Positions 43,617 through 55,290 are shown, numbered from the stretch's first letter. The stretch is 64,000 nucleotides of DNA from Nymphaea colorata (GCF_008831285.2 NC_045150.1:1624001-1688000); one strand, 5' to 3'. The notes: generated by a model not told the origin, from the sequence alone. Translations and numbers: made by a program.

Positions 43617-45250
43617 TCCCTAAAAGCTGCACAACAAAAAAGACATCAATGATTGAGGGAGAAAAAAGACTCATTGTCATAGCTGGTAGTTTGGTTAGAC
43701 TCACCGATGGAGAAACAACTACAAATCCCTCAATGTTGCACAACAAATCACTAACTGTTATAGCAAATACCTAAATCAAAAGTTAAGCTGAAGAATCAAC
43801 ACCTAACCAGACATTTATACATATATATGGCAAGAAACTCAATAGTCAAACAAACAAAAATAGTTTTTGAACAAAATATGGCAATATATATATATATATA
43901 TATATTCAGTATGATCACTATTGGCTATATATAATTATAGCTCCAAAAGTTCCCTGATACATCTTGGTTGAACTTATCCATAAACCATGATAGCAACCCA
44001 ATTGATCCCTTATATCAGAAAGATAGAGGGTCAATAATGGCATGGAAAAGTTTGCCTTGAAATACTACTCTACAATAGATGAGGACTTCAAACAGAGAAA
44101 CAAATTGTAAATGCTATGGAAAAAATCATGGAGAAGTGGAGAGGATAGAGCTGCTTTCAATCTCTAAACTTTGATATTATGTTCCATTATAAGTGCGTGT
44201 TCTATGAATCTATCCGCAAATTTGGAGTAAATTCATAGCACAAATTTGAGGCAGGTCATGAAACACCAACACAATTTCTAATACCAAAAGACCCTACAGG
44301 TGATGCAAAACAACATATGCTACCCTACTAATCAAAGAAGAAACATAACTAAACAAGAAAGTGCTAATGTACTTAAGTTCATGAAAAATTAATTTGTAAA
44401 CAAGAATGTAAGTAGCGCAAGTATGGATACATTATATTTATTTCAGATACTAAGCAGATTCATGAGAACACATCAAAGGCCTCATCATAACACAGCCATT
44501 CGAGTGCAACCAGAACTTAATGTAATGTATAGATGGAATGATCCAACTTTATTTGATTTTACTGAGAAAATGAACAATAAAAGGTTAAGCTTAAATATAG
44601 GCCTCGATAAACTGAATTGAATCAGCTTGGAATATACAATTTAACAAATTCAAAAAACATCAAATCCACTATGATAACGAATGACTACATTTTTCTTCTC
44701 CTATAAGTGTAGAAGTAAGTATGATAGTATGTCTTTTGAATGAATGAGATATAGGTCCTAAATCAAAAGAAAAAAAAAGACATCAATGAAAGAGGGAGAA
44801 GAGAGACTCGCTGTTTTACTATCACAACCCACAGCCGGTAGTTCAGTTCAGTTTGACTCACTAGTAGAGCAGCATATATATAAATGTATCTAATCCCTCA
44901 ATATTTCACAAATCCCTACCTGCTACAGCAAACCCTTAAATCAAAAGAAGAAAAAAATTGACAATGAGAGAGGGAGAAGTGAGAAAGAAACTCACTGGCT
45001 CACTGCCGTTGGTTCTCTCACTACCTCATTGCCCTCACAGTCTTGACTCTTACTGGTAAAGCAGCTACAAAAGTACAAGTCCCTCAATGTTGCACAACAA
45101 AATACAATTCCGTAAATGCTACAATGAATCCCTAAATCAAAAGAAGAAAAAAATTGACAATGAGAAGAAGAAGTGAGAAAGAAACTGTTGGTGGTGGTTC
45201 AATCATTGCCTCATAGCCCTCGCCGCTCTGGTGAGTCTTCCACACTCCAC
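43617..45250. repeat. Subterminal repeats of hAT element 2 (four units)
   Basis: A unit of about 170-190 bp occurs at about 43617-43780, 44758-44940, 44941-45130 and 45131-45250. Each contains AAATCAAAAGAAGAAAAAAA or its variant, GACATCAATGA or GACAATGAGA, a GGGAGAAGTGAGAAAGAAAC-like part, and CCCTCAATGTTGCACAACAA. The last three lie head to tail. The first is separated by about 980 bp. Element 1 carries related words (TTAGGGATTTG, 10150-10240) in its own 5' part. Confidence 0.75.
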
Positions 45251-45587
45251 AATAGTGTCATGCCACCAGGCCTATCACAGACTCTCTGTATGACTCACTG
45301 GCCTGAGGGAGGGAGAAAGGTAGAAAGCAGAGGATAGGTATCAGGGAATGACTCATCGAGCCAAAGAGGAAGGGAGAAATTGTGAAAGGTAGAAGGTAGA
45401 GGCTCACCTACGAGTGATTGTGATGCTTTCACAGCTGATAAGGTGGTCACTCACTATCATTCATCAGTTTTCAATCTCCATTTTTCATTCAAAAATTCAA
45501 AGAGGAAGAGATCGAGAAGCGGTGCGGTGGTGGATAGTGGGGCTGTGATAAACAACTAGACCTAGGTCAACCGAAGTACCGCCATTG

Positions 45588-45770
45588 ACCCCATGGTGAC
45601 ATACTAGGCCAAATAAATTTCTCTTCTACCAACTCCTGCAACTGATTCAACTTTTTAACTTGGCTAAAGCTATTTTGTAAGGAATGATAGCAATAGGTTG
45701 AGTTCCTGGAGTAAGCTCAATAGGAAACTGTTTGCATCCTAAAATTTATCTTGGTTTTTGAATCATTTCA
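45588..45770 (-). pseudogene. Gypsy reverse transcriptase, N-terminal piece
   Basis: Minus strand: FPIELTPGTQPIAIIPYKIA, LKKLNQLQELVEEKFIWPSM and SPWG, the standard entry into the gypsy RT domain. The continuation (VPVLLVKKKDD) is 4.7 kb away on the other side of hAT element 2. Confidence 0.85.
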
Positions 45771-45779
45771 AAAAAATAA

Positions 45780-46640
45780 GATTTTAAAAGAGAGAAAAGG
45801 AGACTCGCCCGTCGATACGATGATTGGCCAGTCTTGGCTCCTTTATCGGGAGTAACTAATTCAAGGGCTATGTTTATTCTTGATGCATTTCATTTTTACT
45901 TAAACATCTTCTTCAACCTAAATGCAGTGTAATTCTTGGAATAGTTTGAAGACTGATATCTCAACGACTTTTGAATGAGAAAATTTTGAAGTACCATTTA
46001 CAAGAATAGGTCATTTTAATTTGAGAGACTTTTGAATCAAGAAACGTTTGCAAATATTATCTGAAAATATTTGGAAACCAATGTCGATATTTTTGAAGTT
46101 TTCTTTTGGATTTAACTTAGTGTTTCCCTAAAACTATAAGTAGGTCTGAGATATTGCTCCAATTTGGTTACTACCTAGATAGAGTTCTATCTCATTTTGC
46201 TTAAGTTCACTAAGGAAGTGCTTGTGATCATTCGTGAATTGCATAGGTGATTATGAATGCATAAATATATTGATTCTATATGCTCAAAAATAAATTATTC
46301 CTTCCTACCATAACATTCATCTAAAAGCATTCCTACGTCACATACATCTAGATTTTGTTAAAAAAAATTTTGTCAAAGAAAAAAGTTTTCGAAAGTGGAG
46401 CGAGGTCATAGATCGTCAGGGCTCCAATATTGAATCATTACTTGAATTTTGATCTTAACGAAGTCAATAAATGAACATTAAAAAATTTTAGGTCTTAGAC
46501 AAGAGACATTTGGAAGAGTAAAAGAGAGAAAAGGAAACAGGGAGAAAAGGAAAGGGAATATATATATATATCTTTTTATTTAAAATCTTCTTTATATATA
46601 TATATATATGTCAAATATGAAAATTAAATCAAGAGGTAAC
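45780..46640. mobile_element. LTR-like segment related to 15800-16640
   Basis: See the first copy for the shared words. Here it lies inside the gypsy element between its RT start and its right LTR, where gag and protease should be. Either it is another insertion or part of the internal region of this element. It carries TATATATA tracts at 46559-46570 and 46593-46609. Confidence 0.4.
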
Positions 46641-47519
46641 TTAAAGTATTTTCGACTTCGATTTTTTTATGTAGGTTGAAGAGGAACTTGGGCTCATGCA
46701 ACAGTCTACGCTAAGTCTTCAAAGTCTCATTGAAGTGAGTTGTTACTTTTGAAATTCTTTTGGAAAAAAGATTCAAAATATTTTTATATAAGCATGTTAA
46801 ACAATAGTTATTTTATCCATTACAAGGAAACTTGTTTTTCCCACTATTGGGTATGGAGAATGCATGAAATGAAAAGTTGCTAATGTAAGAAGGCTTTAAT
46901 TGATGATTTCTAATCAGGTGATTAAGAGAAATAATTAATGCTAAACGTATGATTGCCATGAAGATGCATTTTATCATGTACATATTCGTACGAAAATTAA
47001 TATGATAATAAAGAGATCTCAACTCCAGCACTCATTCTTACTGTTCATTCATGTGTACTCCATTGCACAACTTGGGTCCTATCATGTTCCACTGAAAAAG
47101 GAGATCAGAAGATTATTGACCCTGTAAGCAGCCCACAATGGAACATAAGCTTAATTACAATAAATGTAGTACAAAAGTAAAGCAGACATAGGTCATGCAA
47201 TGAAATAACAAATAGCAAATTTCAACATCACCGCTAAACCCTTCCTCATTCCACAACTGGTGCTTAGCTATCTTAGATGCTTTCAAATTCAAAAAATATT
47301 GTACTCACAGCAATAGAATCCATATTCTTACGATGTTCATTTATTTGGTAATCTTGTGGCAAGTGACAACTTTACCTCTAGCTTCTAGACTCTGAAAGTG
47401 TGTTAATGGGTCTAATATGAACATACTTCCAATTTCTAAATGCCATGAGAATGTCTCTAAGATTAATTAGTATTCATCTGAAATTTTCTCACACACTTGT
47501 TTATCCCTTATATATTAGA
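46641..47519. other. Internal or flanking sequence of the gypsy element, no gene seen
   Basis: AT-rich, with no recognisable gag or primer-binding site. If gag was present it has decayed beyond recognition. Confidence 0.35.
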
Positions 47520-48290
47520 TTAGGTCAACAACATACATTAAGCTTACATATGTGCAATAGTAAAACAAAACTAGAAATGAGTATCATTCAGTTGGCATTA
47601 TGAGGGCAGTTACTAATATACCTATAAGTTTAAACATAACAGATTATGATATCTCAATAAAAATCTACTAACACAAAAAAAAGGAAAGAGTCTCCCTACT
47701 CAGTAGGGTGTCTGGGTGTGCCTTCATCATGCGCCAATGCCTGCCGATCTGCCTAGACATGTGAAGCAGATGCAAATATACACCAAATGTACATATGGAC
47801 TTTCCTCTCAAATCCCTAGTTATACTAAAACTTTCTTGCTTTTCAATTCTTCTAATTCACTGTCACCCTATTATATCTATTTTCTTCTGTTCAAACAACA
47901 CTGTCCAATATGATTCCTAAAAAGCTAATTCAATATCCAATACCTCATTTTACAAAGGTGTTTTCACCATGAAGTTGAACTCAATACCTCCCTTACTACA
48001 ACTCATGGAGTTATTCTGTTTTAATAAGCCACATCAATTATCAATTCAACCACCCCATTTACGTAAAGAAAGAAGTATTTTGTTTCTATATAATCACAAG
48101 AACAAAAAACAAACCTAGATCCTAAAATCTCTACTCATGCCAAATAAAATAAGAATCTCAGTCAAAATCCATGAATCAAGTTTCCTAATATGTTGTTCTA
48201 CTGATATAAACCAATAAAAATTAAAAGAGATGGAGGAAAGAAATCGTATTACTAACTTGCTACAAACCCTATCTCTCTCAGACAGGGTGC
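47520..48290 (-). repeat. Gypsy LTR, right copy (5' LTR)
   Basis: Counterpart of 38080-38850. The shared sequence stops at ATCTCTCTCAGACAGGGTGC, after which unrelated sequence and the LINE begin. The loss of the CT-rich tract present in the left copy suggests truncation. Confidence 0.7.
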
Positions 48291-48429
48291 GAGATTTTTC
48301 AAAATTGATTCATTTAGTTTACAAAATTTTCAGAATACCTCATAAATATATAATTTTTCAATCAAGTCCTCCCCAAAAAGTTTCGGGTGTAGCAATGTCT
48401 TAATGTCTTTCAAGCTCTAAGGAGGCAAT

Positions 48430-48798
48430 GGGTGAAGGATGGGATTCCTTGGTTCTTCATTTTTGGTAATGGGAGGTTGCAAATCAGATTAGATTCAAAA
48501 GATGAATTGCTAATAGTTTTACAAAGGAGGACTTGGATGGTGGATAATCAAATGCTTGTTGCCAGTAGATGGATTCTAGGAAAAGAGATGAAGATTGAGG
48601 AAGAAGAAATGGTCAAGATCTGGATTCAGAAGCTAAATTGCTAATAGTTTTAAAAAGGAAGACTTGGGTGGTGGGTAATCGAATGCTTGTTGCAAGTAGA
48701 TGGATTATAGGGAAAGCAATGAAGATTGAGGAGGCAGAAATGGCCAACATCTAGATTCAATTGCCAAACATTCTAGTGTAGCTATCGAATGATCATGC
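48430..48798 (+). pseudogene. LINE ORF1, DUF4283 part, with internal duplication
   Basis: IPWFFIFGNGRLQIRLDSKD, ELLIVLQRRTWMVDNQMLVA and SRWILGKEMKIEEEEM then VKIWIQKL correspond to the DUF4283 nucleic-acid-binding domain at the start of plant LINE ORF1. About 130 bp (48501-48630: GAATTGCTAATAGTTTTACA onward) are repeated at once at 48634-48760 with some changes, so the LVASRWILGK motif occurs twice. The frame is broken and then cut by the copia element. Confidence 0.75.
48794..48798. repeat. Target site duplication of the copia element, left copy
   Basis: CATGC directly before the left LTR; the identical 5 bp follow the right LTR at 53426-53430. Five bp is the usual size for Ty1/copia insertions. 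Confidence 0.9.
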
Positions 48799-49037
48799 TG
48801 AGAAAGAAAGCATGAGGAAAAGAGATGAGGAAGATGAATGAGCCAAAAGATGTATCCATTCCATATACGTTTGAGTATTTATACAAGTTTATAAATATGT
48901 ACAGATCCAAAAATCTTGGGATTGGAAGATCACAATCCAGTGTAAAAAAAAAGATTATCTTGATTTTATCTTTCCTGAAAATTAGCTTGTTGATTTTCCT
49001 CTCCGATATATTAGCTTGTTGATTTTCCTTTCTGATA
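48799..49037 (-). repeat. Copia LTR, left copy (3' LTR), complete
   Basis: 239 bp from TGAGAAAGAAAGCATGAGGA to GATTTTCCTTTCTGATA. On the minus strand it is preceded by a purine tract (TTGAGGGAGAG, complement of 49038-49048), the expected polypurine tract. The right LTR has the same ends but lacks about 120 bp of the middle. Confidence 0.88.
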
Positions 49038-49338
49038 CTCTCCCTCAAGTTGGCGTGCGCAAATCTGAAACACCCAACTTGATTCTTAGATTTTGAAAAA
49101 TGTCACTCCCCAATGGTTTAGTGAAAATATCAACAAGTTGCAAACATGATGATGCATGATGCGCCCGAATTAGTCATAGCTGAATTTTTTCTCTTACAAA
49201 GTGACAATCTAGCTCTATGTGTTTTGTTCTTTCATAAAAAACTGGATTTGCTGAAATATGCAAAGTTGTTTGATTGTCGTAATATAAGTCGACTGGTTTA
49301 CCATGACTCCACCCCAAATCATTCAATAAGGCTTTTAA

Positions 49339-52300
49339 CTAAATAACTTCACAAGTTGTTAAAGCTGCCTCAGCAGAAGATCTGACAATAGTAGACTGCT
49401 TTTTTGACTTCCAAGAGATAGGACTATTTCCTAAGAACACAATATATCTACTAACTGATTTACGAGTGGTGAGACAACTCGCCCAATCTGAGTCACAGTA
49501 AGCCCTCAATTTTTTTGCACTTGATGATGATAAAAATATTTCTTTTGCTGGTGATGACTTCAAATACTTCAATACTCTAAGTGTTGCTTCATAGTGTGCA
49601 GTTCGTGGCGACTGCATGAACTGACTGAGAACTTAAACTGAATACATTATATCTGGTTGAGTAATAGTTAAATAAATCAAACGTCCGACAAACCTCCTGT
49701 ATTTAGCTGGATCTTTCAGTGGAATACCATCATTGGGAGTTAAACGCAATTTTTGGTCCATTGGAAAGTCCATAGGCTTAGATCCTATCAAATCTGCATC
49801 ATTCAGAATATCCACAATATATTTTCTTTGACTTAGAAATATTTTTGATGGCGCTCTTGCAACTTCTATGTCAAGAAAATACTTAAGTATTCCCAAGTCC
49901 TTAATATGAAAATTTGAATGTAAATATTGCTTAACTGAAGCAATTCCTGGTTCATCATTTCCTGCAATGATAAGATCATCAACATAGACAAGGATAACAA
50001 TAAATGTTTTTCATGTTTTTGATTAAAGAGAGTGTAGTCAGCTGATGATTGAATGAAACCGGTGCCTTTAAGTGCTGATAACAGCATGTGAAACTAGTTG
50101 CATGGAGCTTGATTGAGTCCATACAAAGACTTATAGAGGCGACACACTTTATTACTTGAATACTCCCCCTCACGCAAAAGGCCTGGTGGAATGGTAATGT
50201 ATATTTCCTCATGTAATTCTCCATGTATAAATGCATTACTCACATCCATTTGATATAAGTACCATCCTTCTTGTATATTTTCTCATGTATTCTCCATGTA
50301 TAAATGCATTACTCACATTCATTTGATATAAGTACCATCCTTGAATAGAAGTAAGAGCAAGAAGCGTGTGCATGGTTGTTAATTTTGCAATCGGAGCAAA
50401 TGTCTCATGATAATCAAGACCCTCTAATTGAGTGTACCATTTGGCGACAAGTCTGGCTTTGTAACGCTCAATACTTCATTTGGGCAAAGTAGTAATAGAC
50501 CATGTACTATTTTGGGGGCAAAGTAGTAATAGACCATGCACTATTTTGTTCAAGAGTCCGAATCTCATCAGCCATAGCACTATGCCAATGTTGATATTTA
50601 ACCGCTTCCACATACGATCTAGGTTCAACATCACTCATGATAAATGTTAAAAAGGCATAATGAGATTTAAAGAATTTGTGAACATGTAGATAATTGTGCA
50701 TGGGATAACGTGTACATGAGGATTGCTTAATTGAAGTAGATTCCTTAGGCGGTGAACTTGTAACCATCACATTGCAACACACATAGTCTTGAAGATAGGA
50801 TGGTGAATGATGAGTACGACTAGATTCGCGTAGAGCAAGTGAGTCTAGAGGATGTGGATCATCTGACATAGGTCGAAGATCTGAAACATAAGAGACTGAC
50901 TGATTTTGGTCATTATTGATGGAATCCTAAGGTTGAATGGGTGATAGTGAGGATGAATTTGCTGAAACACCATTCTCACACGATGACATATATTTCTCGC
51001 AAGGGAATCTTCTTGAAGGTGGGGCAAAACAATATTGTTCAAATCATTTGTATGGCATTTTTTGTTTAAAAATGGAAAATTATCCTTAAAAAGAGATATA
51101 TCTCTGCTTGTAAAAATTTGTTTGGTATCCAAATCATATACACGATACCCTTTTTTATTGTGAGGGTAACCGATAAAAACACATTTGTGTGCACATGATA
51201 AAAACTTATGCATTGGATTTAAATTTTTGGCATAACACAAGCATCCAAAAATACACAAATCTTTATAATTGGGTTTATTTATTGAAAAAAAGTTCAATTG
51301 GAGACCTATCATTTAAAAGAGTTGACGACATTCTATTAATTAAAAAAGTTGCTGTCAAAATACATTCACCCCAAAAAGTAACCGAGAGATTTGCTTGAAA
51401 CCTAAGTGCACGTGCCACCTCTAGTAGATGACGATGCTTCCTCTCAACACGTCCATTTTGTTGAGGAGTTCCAACACATGAGGTTTGATTTTCTATGCCA
51501 TGCTTATGAAAATATGCTTGCATATTATGAGCTGTAAATTCAGCACTATTATCACTCTGAACACATTTCACATGGATATTGAACTGAGTAAACACCATAG
51601 CACAAAAACGAGTTAAGCAAAAGAATGTTTCAAATTTGAACCTCATCAAGAAAACCCAAGTAGATCGTGTAAAATCATCCACTATGGTGAGGAAATAATG
51701 TGCTCTCGTGTGTGATGGCATGACATATCCTCCCCAAATATCACAGTGAATCAAGCTGAAATGATCACTTGCTCTACTAGTACTACTTGGAAATGATGAA
51801 CGAGTGAACTTAGCTCTAAGACACGCATCACAAGGAGAATCATGCTTGGAAATAGAAATGTTTTCATTCAACGAAAAAGTCTTATCGAATGAAAGATGTC
51901 CAAGTCTCATATGCCATATATGAGTTGTCTTGTTACTAGGGGAAGCAAGCAAAGCATGTGAAGCAGACAGAAGAAAAATATGGTAAAGTCCATCGCTTAA
52001 GTTACCTACTCCAATAAGCTTTCTCGACAAAGGGGTTCTGGAAAGCACAACAGGTTGAGAAAAAGACAACAACACAATTAATGGTCTTGGTAAGCTTTGG
52101 AACTGATAGTAAATTGTATTTAAAATCAAGAATATATAGGACATCAATAAGCTGAATATTGGCTGAAAGATAAATTGTTCCAATAATAAAGACTAGTGTT
52201 TGATATCCATTTGGTAGGTTGATCACACGAGTTTTTGGTAGAGTTTTGATATTAGACAGTAAATGAAAATGAGGTGTCATGTAGTATGAGGCTCCGGTGT

Positions 52301-52772
52301 TAATAACCCAAGGAAAATGAGTTGTGAATGGTTGTTTAACTGCTAGATTTGTAGTAGCCGGTGAAGTATCAACATTCAACCAAGATGCCAATTGACTGAC
52401 CTGCTCTTCGGTAAGTTGTGATAAAGCAGCACTGACCTTTACGTTGTTTGCTGATGTTCCTTCCTGTCGTGCCATTTCGGTTTTATAAGAATCACAAGTT
52501 GAACCAAGAGTTGTCGCCATCCCAAGAATGCAAACAAGAATTATAAGATGCACGGGGAATGGGTGGTTCTTTGAGGGGGTATTGCCGGCACTTCGAAAGC
52601 ATCGGTATTTGCTCAAATGGTGGGACTTGTTGTCGAACACGTTGACACGCCGGCAAGATTCGTCAAGTTCGAATGACACGCGGCAAGATTCGTCAAGTTC
52701 GAATGACATTCTCGTTCCGATGCTGGAAAATGTAGAAAAAAGCCAGAAATATTTTGTGATCGATTTCTCCAT
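49339..52772 (-). pseudogene. Copia gag-pol polyprotein, broken
   Basis: Transcript order from 52772 down. Gag end with EEQVSQLASWL (about 52400). Protease WVINTGASYYMTPHF (about 52290), where the usual catalytic Asp of DTGA is Asn. GAG-pre-integrase HIWHMRLGHLSF (about 51900). Integrase zinc finger CDACLRAKF and core with IHCDIWGGY, IVDDFTRSTWVFLM, QSDNSAEF and GTPQQNGRVERKHRHLLEVA (51275-51830). RT blocks with EAVKYQHWHSAMADEI (about 50600), a DVSNAFIHGELHEEIYI region (about 50200) and GILKYFLDIEVA with YRRFVGRLIYLT (49633-49896). RNase H with YCDSDWASCLTTRKSVS and SSAEAAL (49339-49500). At least five frame changes separate the blocks. Two small tandem duplications lie in the RT part (50209-50344 and about 50485-50548). 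Confidence 0.88.
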
Positions 52773-53292
52773 TGTCTGTGGCCCAAATCTGGCTTTTTAC
52801 CCCTCGATTTGTTTGGAATTTCATCCTCTATCTTCCAGGATGGTTTTCCACACGATTGAGGCTGATTTAGTACTACTTTTGCACTGAAAACTCTTAGGTA
52901 TCACCAGAAAAATGGGAAACCAGACTTCCGATTAATAGCTGCTTAAAAATGAGGGAGTCGAAGCACTCACTGTCCTTGGATCAACCTTGCAGGATCGATC
53001 TGCCGGTGGAAAACGACTGGGAAGCCCCCAAATTGATCATAGTTTCTCTTGGAAGGAAGAAATGGAAATGGCGTTCGCCTAAGAGTAGCAGTGCTTCAAA
53101 AATCTGTTTCTTTCCAATGACGGTCTCAAAAATTCTGAAAAATTTCTCAAAGATCCTCGACATAGACGATTCCAGAGACCTATGGCTCGATAGATGAATA
53201 CTCCTAGAGAAATAGCGTTGGGAGTTTTTGTCGCAGCAACTTTCTATTGGCTTCCTCTGTTTTTCTGCTTCTCTCTCGCTTCAATGCAAACT

Positions 53293-53306
53293 GAGCTCTG
53301 ATACCA
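53293..53306 (-). promoter_or_regulatory. Copia primer-binding site (initiator tRNA-Met)
   Basis: Minus strand TGGTATCAGAGCTC directly after the LTR end CTTTGTCA. It is complementary to the 3' end of plant initiator methionine tRNA, the normal primer for reverse transcription of copia elements. Confidence 0.9.
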
Positions 53307-53425
53307 TGACAAAGAAAGTGTGAGGAAAAGAGAGAGACGAGAAAGATGAATGAGCTAAAAGATGTATCCATTCCGTTCCTGAAAATTAGCTTGATATATT
53401 AGCTTGTTGATTTTCCTTTCCGATA
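53307..53425 (-). repeat. Copia LTR, right copy (5' LTR), internally deleted
   Basis: 119 bp from TGACAAAGAAAGTGTGAGGA to GATTTTCCTTTCCGATA. The outer 60 bp on each side match the left LTR; the part corresponding to about 48873-48972 plus some further bases is absent, the break lying after GTATCCATTCC. As the 5' LTR it should hold the promoter, so this deletion would disable transcription. Confidence 0.88.
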
Positions 53426-53430
53426 CATGC
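53426..53430. repeat. Target site duplication of the copia element, right copy
   Basis: CATGC, identical to 48794-48798. Confidence 0.9.
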
Positions 53431-54361
53431 CTTCAAGGTAGTGTTGAGGGCACTAAATGGAAATTTTCTAGAAGCATCTGAGTGCCCAAGGAATCTGGGC
53501 GGAGTTGGGTTTGCTCGAATTTCTCTTGAGGTTCCTATAGAGTTTATGCCGAAGCTGAAAGTGCAACTAGTGGTTGATGAAACTGATGACCTAGAGGTCA
53601 ACGTGAGATATGAATCTAAAGTGGTGCATTGCAAAACCTGTGGTTCGCTAACTCACATGGACGCATCGTGTAGGGCAAAAGGAAAAGAAGTAGAAGGCAT
53701 GGAGGAGATTTCGAACACTTGGAAGAAGGTTGTGATGGTATCTTGAATGACAACTTTGTCCGGTTCTCAAGGAAGCATGAGGGACAAGGATAATGGATCA
53801 ACACAGAGGGAGGGAGAATCAAAGGGGTTGGAGATGGTGGAGGAGGCTCGTACTGAGGTGGATCATTTCAACAAGCCTGGGATGGGATCAACGGGTAGGC
53901 AAAACAACGAACCTCTACCTAGATGGAAGGATTGCAGCAAGGCGGGTACTCCTAGATAAAGTACTCCTCTGGTTCCTTTATCTGATAACCCTTTTGCTGG
54001 CTTGCGTATAAAGGAGGGTATAGGAGACATGGAAATTCTAAATGAGTTTATTTTTGGAGGAGAAAGGGAGACTGAGAGAATGGACTATGCTATAAAGGGG
54101 ATGCCATGTGAGGAAGAAGAGGGGACAGAAGGTTGGAAGAAAGGGTGGTAAAGGAGGGAGCCGTAGTGAGAGAGGTCCCCTTTGCTCCAATGTAGCAGAA
54201 GCAAATGAAGGAATATACGATGAGTATGGTTGGGCATTGGTAGGGCGAAAGAGGGAAAAATGTGGGGGGAAGGGGAAGAGAGCTAGGCGAGAGGTAAAGA
54301 GAATGAAGGGGTGACCATCATGTTCATGGAGAAGGGAGAGGGGAAGGGGACAAACTTGCAA
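53431..54361 (+). pseudogene. LINE ORF1, C-terminal part with zinc knuckle
   Basis: GGVGFARISLEVPIEF, LEVNVRYESKVVHCKTCGS, and LTHMDASC (53490-53673) form the zf-CCHC-like knuckle region that follows DUF4283 in plant LINE ORF1. After 53746 the frame is lost; a Lys/Arg/Gly-rich linker-like composition (54100-54314) follows. It continues the ORF1 part left of the copia element. Confidence 0.75.
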
Positions 54362-55290
54362 ATGAAATTTGTTTCATGGAATGTGGGGGAATTGCAGGTT
54401 CAGCTACCGGCAGTGACCTGGTGGATTTTCTGACTGGTACAAGGCCAAAGATGTGTTTTCCTTTAGTAACCATTGCTGATTCATGGTCTTTACGTGCCTC
54501 AAAGAAGAGTTAGATGGCTAATGATTGATTCCAATGTTGATCATGTTGAGGGCATAAGGTGTATTGCTTGCCTATGGCAAGAGAATGTAATCGCATCCAA
54601 GGGATGGGTCAAGTCCTACTAGTGGATGATTGGATGGTTCAAGGAAAAGCAGACTAGGATCAGATCCCCAGTTGCAGGCGTGTATCTACTTAATCATAGG
54701 AATATGGGGGTGTAGAAATTGAGACAGCTAGAAAACGTTTTCGAAAGAGAGGAAGGTTGTAGGTGGTTGTTCGTGACTTCAATGCAAATAGCTCCTCATG
54801 CAGGTCCTTTAATGAGTTTAGAAGCAATTGCTGCTTTGAAAGAGATCAGAGACGTGGACTCGAGGTATAAATGGTCTAACAGGAGAAATGGTATGGCTAG
54901 GGTATTTTGCAAAATTGACTAGGTCTTTGCCTCAAAACTTGTGTTGATAGGGTGGGTTGAAATAGCAAGGAAAGAGCAACGTCAGACCACAAGGCACTCC
55001 TGTTGGCGATTGACCAAGTAGAAGTGAATATAAGGAAGCAGAGATGATTTAAGTTCTTGAAACCATGAAGTTTAGATGAAGGTTAAAGCCAGGTGGTTGC
55101 AAGGGAGTGGAGGAGCGGTCGTTAGGTTGTCCCATGGTACTGATTCTCCAAAAGCTTACCTATGTCAGGAATGGTCTAAGGGCTTGAAATAAATTTGAAT
55201 ACAATCGGCTGAACGTTTCAATTCATGCTCTTAAAATGCAATTCAAGGTACTGCAGCATCAGGCGGACTGTGGAGTAGAAAATTGAGAAG
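54362..55290 (+). pseudogene. LINE ORF2 endonuclease part, decayed
   Basis: MKFVSWNVGGLQ at 54362 is the usual start of the APE-type endonuclease of plant LINE ORF2 (MKxxSWNVRGL). VRDFNANSSSC (54770-54800) corresponds to the GDFN motif, and ATSDHKALLLAI (54989-55010) to the SDHxPI/L motif. Stops occur throughout. Confidence 0.7.

Larger units (their letters stand above)
40887..45587 (-). mobile_element. hAT element 2 (-), inserted in the gypsy reverse transcriptase
   Basis: The ends read CAATGAAAGAGCCA (40887) and, reversed, CAATGGCGGTACTT (45587), degenerate forms of CAGAGGYGGAGC-type termini. The gypsy frame is cut between SMSPWG (right of 45587) and VPVLLVKKKDD (left of 40887), which are adjacent in intact elements, so the boundaries are fixed to within a few bases. 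No target duplication remains. The transposase remnant lies at 41200-43050, and tandem repeats fill the 5' part (43600-45250). Confidence 0.8.
37840..48290 (-). mobile_element. Ty3/gypsy LTR retrotransposon (-), split by hAT element 2
   Basis: Pol remnants on the minus strand run from about 45760 down to 38990 in the gypsy order RT, RNase H, integrase. Related sequence is present at both ends: 38080-38850 and 47520-48290 share GTCAACAACATACATTAA, CAATAGTAAAACAA, ATCTCAATAAAAATCTACT, TTTCCCTACTCAGT, CCTAGACATGTGAA and ATGGAGGAAAGAAATC in the same order and orientation, so they are its LTRs. Exact LTR limits are unclear, and the right one seems cut at about 48290. All frames are broken and the copies differ by many substitutions and indels, so it is old. 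Confidence 0.75.
48799..53425 (-). mobile_element. Ty1/copia LTR retrotransposon (-) inserted in the LINE ORF1
   Basis: 4.63 kb with LTRs at both ends, a CATGC target duplication on each side, a primer-binding site complementary to initiator methionine tRNA (TGGTATCAGAGCTC on the minus strand, 53306-53293), and a polypurine tract. The internal part encodes a decayed copia polyprotein. The exact target duplication shows that the insertion is much younger than the LINE it sits in, though stops have since accumulated. Confidence 0.92.

Noticed and set aside
40879-45595. Target duplication around hAT element 2
   Set aside because: The 8 bp on the left (TGGTACAC or neighbours) and on the right (ACCCCATG or neighbours) do not match; decay may have removed it.
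43000-45600. Possible CRISPR-like array because of repeated units
   Set aside because: Units are 170-190 bp, diverged and without regular spacers, and the setting is a plant transposon.
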